From positions 1-58,666 of the forward strand of contig QHVI01000023.1 in NCBI GenBank assembly GCA_003223515.1: a stretch of DNA of 58,666 nt, in the 5' to 3' direction. A program made the position numbers and the translations under genes. The stretch is from Candidatus Angelobacter sp. Gp1-AA117. GTDB lineage: Bacteria; Acidobacteriota; Terriglobia; Terriglobales; Acidobacteriaceae. Below the pieces are notes generated by a model, which was given only the letters and a program-made list of their open reading frames with translations, did not search any database and was not told the origin of the DNA. Positions 6,725-14,076 of the stretch are shown one piece after another (position 1 is the stretch's first letter; every line of letters begins with the position of its first letter).

Positions 6725-6816
6725 TGGTGCACAGGGAAGGATTTGAACCTCCGCGCCCTACAAAGAGGAAACCGGGTTACAGCCGGTCCGTTTCAGCCAG
6801 ACTCACGCACCTGTGC
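6725..6816 (-). tRNA. tRNA-Tyr(GUA)
   Basis: On the - strand, the acceptor is GCACAGG/CCTGTGC, the anticodon stem ACCGG/CCGGT with loop CTGTAAC (anticodon GTA), then a long class II variable arm and the T stem GGAGG/CCTTC. CCA is encoded. It keeps the long arm that the two Leu tRNAs lack. Confidence 0.9.
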
Positions 6817-6821
6817 AACTT

Positions 6822-6910
6822 TGGCGGAAGGTAGACGAATCGAACGCCCATGGCTCATCACCATGCCCTGGTTTTCAGGACCAGTTGCCGGCCATTCAGC
6901 AGTACCTTCC
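6822..6910 (-). tRNA. tRNA-Ser(UGA), C33
   Basis: On the - strand, the acceptor is GGAAGGT/ACCTTCC, and the anticodon stem CTGGT/ACCAG holds loop CCTGAAA, with the anticodon opposite 6875-6877 and C33 opposite 6878. A long variable arm is present. CCA is encoded. Confidence 0.88.
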
Positions 6911-6914
6911 GTGA

Positions 6915-7002
6915 TGGCGGAGAGTGCGGGAGTCGAACCCGCTAGCCTCTTGCGAGAGCCCTTGTTTAGCAGACAAGTGCCTTACCGTCCGGCCCACTCT
7001 CC
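6915..7002 (-). tRNA. tRNA-Ser(GCU)
   Basis: On the - strand, the acceptor is GGAGAGT/ACTCTCC, the anticodon stem CTTGT/ACAAG with loop CTGCTAA (anticodon GCT, U33), then a long variable arm and the T stem GCGGG/CCCGC. CCA is encoded. Confidence 0.92.
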
Positions 7003-7025
7003 GGCAAAAATTTGTCAAAGAACTC

Positions 7026-7103
7026 TGGTAGGCCCGGTGGGATTTGAACCCACAAAGGGGCTGCTCTTGAGGCAGCTGCGTATGCCAATTCCGCCACGGG
7101 CCT
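7026..7103 (-). tRNA. tRNA-Leu(CAA) with short variable loop
   Basis: On the - strand, the acceptor is AGGCCCG/CGGGCCT, with a Leu-like D loop (GGAATTGGCATA), the anticodon stem GCTGC/GCAGC with loop CTCAAGA (anticodon CAA), and the T stem GTGGG/CCCAC. The variable region is about six bases, not the usual long arm. CCA is encoded. It is the most upstream gene of the minus-strand block. Confidence 0.85.
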
Positions 7104-7281
7104 GGTTAATTAGTTTGAAATTGGATAGAGGTTCAGTAACTCAGTCGGGATCGACCGAGGAGTCGTAACGATCGTAGCTGAAGCGAGCGCTTCATGAAAT
7201 CAATGTAGCACGATCATAAGCAGTGCACAATACCTCAATTATGTTGAGGGGTTGCGAGACAACGCTCGATCATCGCTTAGA

Positions 7282-7695
7282 ATTGTTACCGATTTTGTTA
7301 CCGGTGGATAATTTTGCCCAACGTTTATGCGGCGTAAACACATAGGTCTGCTGATGAAGAACAGCTATTCGGGAACTGACATCAATCGGGCCATTTTTCG
7401 CAGCCAAGGCCGTCAAATTGTTACCGGTTGTGGCCGGCGATTTCCCTCAATATTCATGCGGAGTTTTGCGCAAGATGGGCGGCAAGTATTGAGCAAATGT
7501 TACCGGGGCATCAAAAACACCTGAAACATCTGTGATTCGGTCAGGCATGTTGCGAACTGACAGCATATCGGCCGCGACGATCGGGCATCGAAAATGCAGG
7601 CGCGTTGAGCAATGGGCGAGAGCAACCACAGCAGATTATGTGTGAAAACAAGCTCACGGAAAAAGCGGACCGGTAACAAAAACCGGTAACATTTT
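7282..7695. repeat. GTTACCG repeat array, possible integrase arm sites
   Basis: GTTACC(G) occurs in direct orientation at about 7285, 7297, 7419 and 7499, and inverted (CGGTAAC) at about 7671 and 7684. Two pairs are spaced 12-13 bp apart. Outside these sites, 7104-7840 has no gene I can support. The layout, next to a tRNA fragment and an integrase remnant, resembles the arm-type sites of an attP region. A regulator's operators are the alternative. Confidence 0.55.
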
Positions 7696-7842
7696 TTTCT
7701 TTTTGACCTCTTTTCAGCGATTGTCGTATGCTTGTCAGCGATGTCATCGGCGTTCGATTGGCATCAATATCTCATTGAAAAGAAAGGAATTTCCTGGCAG
7801 TTCAGTAGAACCGCAGGAATTCCGCTGAATCAAAAGTCTCTT

Positions 7843-7888
7843 GCCTCTGGATCAGCATATCGGGGTTCGAATCCCTGGGGGGCAGCCA
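7843..7888 (+). other. tRNA 3' fragment, candidate attachment-site core
   Basis: The stretch contains a T arm (CGGGG, TTCGAAT, CCCTG), then GGGGGCA, G and CCA, preceded by an anticodon-arm-like GATCAGCATATC. No 5' half is present. Tyrosine integrases commonly use tRNA 3' ends as attB, leaving such fragments. The remnant integrase starts about 180 bp downstream. Confidence 0.6.
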
Positions 7889-8064
7889 ATTTAGAATCAA
7901 GCATTTACAAATCGATGATTTCCTAAAAAATCCAGTCGTAACATTTTGTCTTAACATTTGGTTCGTAAAATCACCGGAATGTGGGTGACAGCGCCGGAAT
8001 ATCCCGGAAACGAGCTCAAGAGACGATTTGACTGAGTTCACGACCTATAAGAAATACAATTGTC

Positions 8065-8470
8065 GTGAAGCGTAAGAACAGACCAAAACTGCCGCGGGGC
8101 CTGCGTTGGGATCCCAAATCACCTTACATCTTGTTCAGTTGGCGCGATGCCGATGAGAAACTGCATCAAAAATCCACCGAGAAAACTGATCCTGCTGAAG
8201 CGCTGTTATTCAAAATTCGCTTCTTAGAGCAGCAGAAAGAGAAGGCGGACAACGAGGAAGAGCCTGAGCTGTCGGAGTATGGAAACTTCCGCTCGCTCGT
8301 GTGGCGGACCTATACTTCGAATGGAAGCTTGCCAACAGTTCAGAGAGAACAATTGAGCGAGAACGGACAATCTTCAAAAATGTTCTGAAATTCTTCGGGC
8401 CTGGCAGATTGGTGAAGTCCATCCGATACCACACATCGAGAGGAACGCGGAGGACGAGTGTCTCCGGCAT
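8065..8470 (+). pseudogene. tyrosine integrase remnant
   Basis: From GTG 8065 the frame gives a basic N-terminus (KRKNRPKLPRGLRWDPK) and an arm-binding-like segment (ILFSWRDADEKLHQKSTEKT), then a charged linker. This resembles the start of phage-type tyrosine recombinases. Near 8320 the sense switches frame. The other frame continues with TIERERTIFKNVLKFFG, which looks like the core-binding SAM-like domain, and soon stops. No catalytic R...HxxR...Y segment is found, so the gene is broken and truncated. It lies just after the tRNA fragment and repeat array and would have driven integration of the element. Confidence 0.6.
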
Positions 8471-9399
8471 GTCCTGAAGATCGAGCAGGATCAGGCTGAA
8501 TCCGCAATGGCTTTCAGCAGCAGATCGGCCGCCTTTAACGCCTGATCAAGGCGGCCCAGCAATGGCTTATCAGGCGAGCGCTCTTGGCAGCGCACCCATA
8601 ACACATGTTCCAGTCTACCTGGGACGCATTGGCCCAGCGGACGTTAAACGCATCAGAGCCGTCAATGAGAGTGCAGAAATGTTCCTCTGAAGTTGTTTTC
8701 AACAGCGACATCAGCAGCGAACAATTCCGCTGGAGTGCGACGGATTGGCGCAGATTTCAGTGAGCGCGCCCAGCATGGATGTGCCCAGCTTCTGGCAGCT
8801 CCGTTTTTAGCTGGTGCTATCGGAGAACATTTTGCATGCCTAAGTCTTCCCGGTGCAACATCAGGAGGGCTACTCGAAAAAGACAAGATATAACGTATGT
8901 TAATGAATCGCTTGGGATGGCTCGGAGGAACAACTGTGGGCAAACTTGTAGCTGCGGTATCCTCAATTTTCAATAAAGTTTATTAGTGATTTTGGCGAAG
9001 ATGTCCCCCGCTGGAACGAGCAATCTCTCCCGGCGGAGAACAGTTTGCCCGTTTGGATTTCCAGCGGTCTTTTGAAAAATCATTAAGGCAGAAAAATAGC
9101 CTTCAAGAACCAAGTCCATAGCCGCAGCTATAGGCTTGGATTTCATCAGGCAACGAGCCGAATCGGTTACCTACCCAGCCATGGAAATCGCCCTATATCA
9201 CAACTGGGACGCCTTCCAGAGCCGGACTCAACCCACAGATTCTGCTGAGGAAGCCCATTTTAAAAGCCCTTCAGGCCATTGACTGGGACGCCGACTCCAG
9301 CGAAACGCCAACCAACTGATTCTCTTCGACTTTTAACCCGACAGCAGTGTTGTTCACACATTCATGTTAAACAAGAGACATCACCTGCATGATCGCGCC
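8471..9399. other. no gene recognised, decayed DNA
   Basis: This 930-bp stretch has only short, non-overlapping frames with no recognisable motif on either strand. It lies between the broken integrase and the IS4-family element and is probably remnant DNA of the integrated element. Confidence 0.5.
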
Positions 9400-10897
9400 C
9401 ACTGCTGTCCAAATTAGACGGTCAACCAGCTAAACACCTCTGAAATGACAAGGCATATCATTCCCATGACGGTATCTTGTGGAGCAGGTTGGCCGTTCCC
9501 GTTGGTCGTTTTGGACAAGTATGCTGTCTAAATTGCGCCCGCCTTTTTTCAGGTTACCGGCTGGTTAAGAGCTGTTTCGCGTTTTGTCGGCGCTATGCTG
9601 TCCCAACTCTACCCAAGCCTAACTCCAGTTGCTGCAACACCGGCGCCATTAGCGGCGGTGCTTGGAAAGGATGGTCGATCCACTCCCACAAATCCCGATA
9701 GACAAACAGCTGCTGCCGCAGCAGAGCCATGAGATTCGATAACGACCAGCCGAAGGTCGCCTTCAGTTGCAGATACTTGATGAGCAGGATGGCGATGAGC
9801 GCGGTCCAGATCCGCGTCTGCAGGGCGTTCTCGGAAGTGCCCACGAAGGTCCGCACCCGCAAATTCTGTTTCAGGGCCTTGAAAATAATTCAATCTGCCA
9901 CCGCTCCTTGTACACGGCCGCCACAGTGGCCGCCGCCAGGGTCACGTGGTTGCTCAAGAAAACCAGCACTTGCCCGCTCTGTTCGTCCACATATTCAATG
10001 CGACGAAAGAAACATTCCACCCCCGCTTCGGCCAACTGGTAGAAGAAAATCACCTGATCGCGCAGCAACCCTTTGCGTTGCGGAAGCTCGCGTTCCTCCA
10101 CCACCGCATAATCGGCGTTGTCCTTCAAGCGCGTCACCCAGTACACTCCCTGCTGCGTCAACTCCACGAACCAGTCGTAATCCGTATAGCCCGGTCGATG
10201 GCCCACTATCATCCCAGGGGCAAACCGTATCTGCCGTGCCACCCGTATTTCATGCTGCTTGCCTTCGGTGATCACCGCGAAGCTGGGCAGATGCCCCTCA
10301 TGATCCAGCAACAGGTGCAGCTTGACCGCTCCCTTGGTGCGTTGATAGTGGGCCCAATCAAACACCGATGCACACAAGCCAATCACCGTCGCATCCAGGC
10401 TCAGCAGCTTGTTCTTAAAGCGAAATTTCTTCCCTTTCCCCCGTCCACCTTGACTGCGGGCTACGCCTTGGCACTTCTCCAGCAATTGATAGAAGACGCT
10501 CTGGTACAACCCCCAGGGTCGGTGTTCGTTGGCATAGGCCAGGGTGGAACGCGGTGGAGCGGCGGGTAACCCCAAGTGCTTCAATTTCCCTTCGCTGGCG
10601 GCTAACCCGCCGCAAATTTCGCGCAGCGAGCGTGCCTGCCCCACTTGGCAGAACAGCATGGCCACGAACTGGCCCCAGCAAGTGAAACCACGGGCATGGC
10701 GTTCGGCTTTGTGTTTTTTGACTGCAGATTGGAATTTCCAAACGCGAGAATAACTGCAACAGTTGTGAGAAGATACTACCGACTCGAGTCAAGGCTGATC
10801 CTCCTAAGTTGAAATCGCTCTTCAAGCCGATGACAACTTACCAGAGGTTCAGCCTTCTTTTCTCTTCAGTTTTCAAATCTTAATTTGGACAAGAGTG
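9400..10897. mobile_element. IS4-family insertion sequence
   Basis: The left end CACTGCTGTCCAAATTA matches the reverse complement of the right end (CACTCTTGTCCAAATTA) with two mismatches, so these are terminal inverted repeats. The 9-bp sequence GATCGCGCC directly flanks both ends (9391-9399 and 10898-10906) as a target-site duplication. A broken DDE transposase fills the element on the - strand. Intact ends and duplication imply an insertion that was never rearranged. Confidence 0.8.
9593..10825 (-). pseudogene. IS4-family DDE transposase, two frameshifts
   Basis: Three minus-strand frames assemble into one transposase. The N-terminus covers 10825 to about 10735, the main body with LDATVI (first Asp) and YKERWQIELF (catalytic Glu) runs to about 9880, and the C-terminus (RVRTFVGTSENALQ onward) runs to 9593. 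An extra A in the run near 10735 and a missing T in the run near 9880 break the reading frame. Both lesions are in homopolymers, so sequencing error is possible. As written the element cannot make full transposase. Confidence 0.8.
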
Positions 10898-10929
10898 GAT
10901 CGCGCCCATCTAAGGTTATATGTAAATAT

Positions 10930-10965
10930 TTTGTTACCCGTGGATTAAGAGCTACAAGTAACAAA
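10930..10965. promoter_or_regulatory. 8-bp inverted repeat upstream of NusG paralogue
   Basis: TTTGTTAC (10930-10937) and GTAACAAA (10958-10965) form a perfect inverted repeat 69 bp before the start codon at 11034. The left arm with its flank (TTTGTTACC.GTGGAT) resembles the repeat at 7294-7309. It may be an operator; the factor is unknown. Confidence 0.4.
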
Positions 10966-11033
10966 TTTAATGAGTAGTTCTTTAAAGATATTCGTGATAC
11001 AGTCAAATCACTAGCAGCAAGAATGAAGTTCGA

Positions 11034-11552
11034 ATGAAAAAAATCATTTCTCAGATACGTGTTATCGATGACGGGCAATGTCATTGGTATGCTGTTCATA
11101 CACGTCCCCAACAAGAGCTTCGAGCGGAAGCCAACCTAAACTTGTTCTCGATTCAGACTTTTTATCCGCAAATTCACGATGCGGCGCATCCACATACCCC
11201 TAAGGCTCTGTTCCCCGGTTATCTGTTTGCCCATTTCAACCTTCAGGCGTCATCCCACAACATAATATTCACGAGGGGCGTCCACAAAATAGTCGGCTTT
11301 GGCAATTGCGCATCAGAGATCGACAACGGTGTTATTACCATGATTCAGTCGCGCAGGGAAAAAGACGGCTGTGTTAGGATGGGGTTGGTCATCGGGGACA
11401 AAGTGGAAATAAAGTCTGGCTTGTTCACTAACTTCATTGGGGTTTTCAGTGAAGAGATCAGCGGTGCTCAGCGGGTTATCATTCTTCACGAGGCTATGAA
11501 CTATCAAAATAGAATCGTTGTCGACAGGGCCGTGATCGAAAAAGTGGCGTAG
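11034..11552 (+). CDS. specialised NusG paralogue (UpxY/RfaH/LoaP type)
   Basis: This 172-aa protein begins with an NGN domain (WYAVHTRPQQELRAEANL at about residues 18-35, then FPGYLFAHF) and ends with a KOW-like domain (GDKVEIKSG...IGVFSEE at about 122-143). Specialised NusG paralogues bind elongating RNA polymerase at particular leader sites and suppress termination over long operons, usually for polysaccharides or antibiotics. It is too short and too divergent for housekeeping NusG, and no secE or rplK is nearby. It is the first gene of the NRPS locus, 413 bp upstream of the halogenase, and the leader between them contains an ops-like sequence. I infer that it promotes full-length transcription of the roughly 25-kb NRPS operon. 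Confidence 0.87.
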   Translation: MKKIISQIRVIDDGQCHWYAVHTRPQQELRAEANLNLFSIQTFYPQIHDAAHPHTPKALFPGYLFAHFNLQASSHNIIFTRGVHKIVGFGNCASEIDNGVITMIQSRREKDGCVRMGLVIGDKVEIKSGLFTNFIGVFSEEISGAQRVIILHEAMNYQNRIVVDRAVIEKVA

Positions 11553-11965
11553 GAGCAAGTTCGGTCTAAAAAGCGCACGCTCGATCAGCTGGATTTTACT
11601 ACAAGGCTAGAAGTGCAGGTGTAAAGCTCAGTGCACCCCGAGCAAGATCGAAAGGGTACGATAGAATGAGCCCCGCTGCGGTAGCTTCGTTCATTTTGGC
11701 TTTAGCAGAAACTAGCCTGACAAACTAGACTTCACTTCTTACTATCAGAACGAAATATATTGCAGATTAGGTAATCTACAGTCTTTAACTCTAAGGCTGT
11801 TCCTAATTTATGACTCTGGCCACAAGCCTCCTTAATTGCGCACCGTATTTACCCATTCATGGCTATCAAGCTGTGCAACGGCCAGACGCATAAAAATATG
11901 GGAATGGCTGAGCCCATTAGAAAGCAAACTGAAATCTTAAGTCTGAGAGAAAGAGACAGATAGTT
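11553..11965 (+). other. long leader between NusG paralogue and halogenase
   Basis: This is a 413-bp region without a gene. It contains the ops-like sequence at 11677-11697 and AT-rich stretches (about 11745-11815) that could hold a promoter. I cannot place -35/-10 boxes with confidence. Its position suits a recruitment leader for the upstream NusG paralogue. Confidence 0.5.
11677..11697 (+). promoter_or_regulatory. ops-like element
   Basis: TGCGGTAGCTT at 11677-11687 matches nine of eleven positions of the RfaH ops core GGCGGTAGCGT and is followed by a T-rich stretch, as in ops. It lies on the sense strand of the halogenase/NRPS leader. A closer match precedes the second NusG paralogue at 57293. 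Confidence 0.55.
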
Positions 11966-13573
11966 ATGGCAAAGAACTTTAAAGTTGTGATCGTTGGAGG
12001 CGGTACTGCGGGATGGATGACCGCCGCGTATCTGAGCAAAGCGTTGGAGCAGGGAGTTGAAATTTGTCTGGTCGAGTCTTCTAACATCAACACGATTGGG
12101 GTCGGCGAGGCAACCTTCAGCACAATTCACCTGTTTTTTGACTTTTTAGGATTAACAGAGGATGACTGGATGCACGAATGCAATGGGAGTTATAAGGTTG
12201 CCATCAAATTCGTCAACTGGAATGCGGAACATCGCGACTTTTACCACCCATTCCAGCGGTTCGACACAGTCCAGGGTAGAAGCTTGGCGGAGTGGTGGCT
12301 AAAGTGTAGTGATGGTCGCGTACCTTTTGACCGAGCTTGCTTCGTGGTCCCGTCAATATGTGAGGCGAAAAGGTCGCCCCGATATCTGAACGGCCAGGTG
12401 TTTGACAACAAAGCAGATTCATATCTCACCTCTCCGGATCCGAACAGGGCATTGTTGTTGGACGACCTCCAGATTCAATATCCGTATGCCTACCACTTCA
12501 ATGCCAGTCTCCTGGCGAAATTCATGTCTCGATATGCGCAAAATCGAGGCGTGGACAGAATCGACGACGAAGTGCAGGAAGTCCACCTGTCGGAGAACGG
12601 ACATATCCATTCCATTGACACAAAGGAGCATGGCAGGATTGAAGCCGACCTTTTCATTGATTGCACGGGATTTCGTGGTCTGCTGATCAACAAGGCGTTA
12701 AAGGAAGAATTCATCTCGTTTTCCGATTCACTCCTGTGCGATAGTGCGGTGGCCATGCAGGTCCCGCGGGATGGGGAAGCGCACGGCATCCAGCCTTATA
12801 CGACAGCAACTACACTTTCCGCGGGATGGGTGTGGAACATCCCTCTATATGACCGCACAGGCGCCGGCTATGTCTATTCCAGCGCATTCCTCAGCTCCGA
12901 TGAAGCGGAGAAGGAGTTCAGGAACCACTTAGGGAAGGATTCAGATGAATGCAAAGCGTTGCACATCAAGATGCGGATAGGACGGCAGCGAAATTCGTGG
13001 GTCAAGAATTGCGTGGCCATTGGCCTCTCCAGCGGTTTTGTTGAGCCTTTGGAATCCACGGGAATCTTTTTCATCCAGCACGGAATAGAACAACTGGTCA
13101 ACCACTTCCCCAGCAAAGAGTTCGATGAGGACAACATCAAGAGCTACAACCAAGCTGTTGCTGGTTGTATTGATGGCGTCCGGGAATTCTTAACGATTCA
13201 CTATGTGGCAAGCACCAGGGAAGATACTGCCTTCTGGCGAGCATCAAAAAGGGAAATCAAGATTCCTAGGGAACTTGCTGAGCGGCTGAATTTATGGAAG
13301 CACTGCCTGCCGACTGACAGGACAATTAATCAAAACTATCACGGTTTTGAATCATATTCTTATTCCGTGATGCTGCTTGGCCTAGGGCACCGGCCGGAAT
13401 ATAGTCTGCCCCTGTTGAATCACATGCACGATTCGAAGGCCTTGGCTGCATTCGATATGATAGGGGAGCAGTCTCTTCATTTAACTTCTACCTTGCCCTC
13501 CCTATATGAGTATCTGAGTGCACGATATAAGTTGCTTCGGCCCCGGGCAGAGTCCGTCCTGCTAGCGGTATAG
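11966..13573 (+). CDS. flavin-dependent tryptophan-type halogenase
   Basis: This is a 535-aa halogenase of the PrnA/RebH family. It has the FAD motif GGGTAGW at residues 11-17, lysine K77 in NGSYKVAIKF (the position of PrnA K79, which activates hypochlorous acid), the signature W-V-W-N-I-P, and E363-S364 in PLESTG (the position of PrnA E346). Members use FADH2, O2 and halide to chlorinate or brominate an electron-rich ring, most often the indole of tryptophan. Whether the substrate is free Trp, a carrier-bound residue or another aromatic ring cannot be read from sequence. It is followed by MbtH and the NRPS genes on the same strand, so it most likely halogenates a building block. FADH2 would come from a flavin reductase; the cluster's own copy at 33779 is frameshifted. 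Confidence 0.93.
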   Translation: MAKNFKVVIVGGGTAGWMTAAYLSKALEQGVEICLVESSNINTIGVGEATFSTIHLFFDFLGLTEDDWMHECNGSYKVAIKFVNWNAEHRDFYHPFQRFDTVQGRSLAEWWLKCSDGRVPFDRACFVVPSICEAKRSPRYLNGQVFDNKADSYLTSPDPNRALLLDDLQIQYPYAYHFNASLLAKFMSRYAQNRGVDRIDDEVQEVHLSENGHIHSIDTKEHGRIEADLFIDCTGFRGLLINKALKEEFISFSDSLLCDSAVAMQVPRDGEAHGIQPYTTATTLSAGWVWNIPLYDRTGAGYVYSSAFLSSDEAEKEFRNHLGKDSDECKALHIKMRIGRQRNSWVKNCVAIGLSSGFVEPLESTGIFFIQHGIEQLVNHFPSKEFDEDNIKSYNQAVAGCIDGVREFLTIHYVASTREDTAFWRASKREIKIPRELAERLNLWKHCLPTDRTINQNYHGFESYSYSVMLLGLGHRPEYSLPLLNHMHDSKALAAFDMIGEQSLHLTSTLPSLYEYLSARYKLLRPRAESVLLAV

Positions 13574-13690
13574 TTCGCAGGCATTACGCGCGGAAGGCAC
13601 GAGTCTTCACCGTTTAAACATGATTCGCTACTGAGTTGAGGAATTGCCCCAGGGCAGGCGCCAACCGGCGATTGGAGAAAGGCAGAAGTT

Positions 13691-13915
13691 ATGACAAACC
13701 CATTTGAGAACGAAGACGCCAACTATTTCGTCTTGATAAATGACGAAGGCCAGCATTCACTCTGGCCTACCACCATAAACATACCAGCAGGCTGGAAAAG
13801 CATTCACGGACCGGACATGCGGCAAGCTTGTGTCAAATACACTGAGGACCACTGGACGGACATGCGCCCTAACAGTTTGATCAAGATGATGAATGAAGAG
13901 ACAGCAGCGAAGTAA
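13691..13915 (+). CDS. MbtH-like protein
   Basis: This 74-aa protein has the MbtH hallmarks: N-P-F-E near the N-terminus, H-S-L-W-P, P-A-G-W and W-T-D-M-R-P near the C-terminus. MbtH proteins bind adenylation domains of NRPSs and are often needed for their solubility or activity. GGAGAAAGG ends about 10 bp before the ATG. It lies between the halogenase and the first NRPS gene, so it probably serves the adenylation domains of this cluster. Confidence 0.95.
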   Translation: MTNPFENEDANYFVLINDEGQHSLWPTTINIPAGWKSIHGPDMRQACVKYTEDHWTDMRPNSLIKMMNEETAAK

Positions 13916-13987
13916 CGGCTGTGAGGCATGTTAGGCCTAAGGTGATGAAGGAGTGGGAACCACGAACCCGTTTTTGAGAACGGCGAC

Positions 13988-14010
13988 AGGGTGCCCCACG
14001 AAGTCACCCT
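13988..14010 (+). other. hairpin between MbtH and NRPS genes
   Basis: AGGGTG (13988-13993) pairs with CACCCT (14005-14010), followed by CTTTGTTG. It could be a weak intraoperonic terminator or mRNA stability element; the following T run is poor. Confidence 0.35.
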
Positions 14011-14076
14011 CTTTGTTGTCCGCGAGACTTGCTATTTTCTGGGCACAACTTTCAATAACTCACAATTCCTCCCAGG

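Noticed and set aside
9729-10569. Plus-strand frames of 180 and 207 codons in the IS4 element
   Set aside because: They are antisense to the transposase and have no family features.
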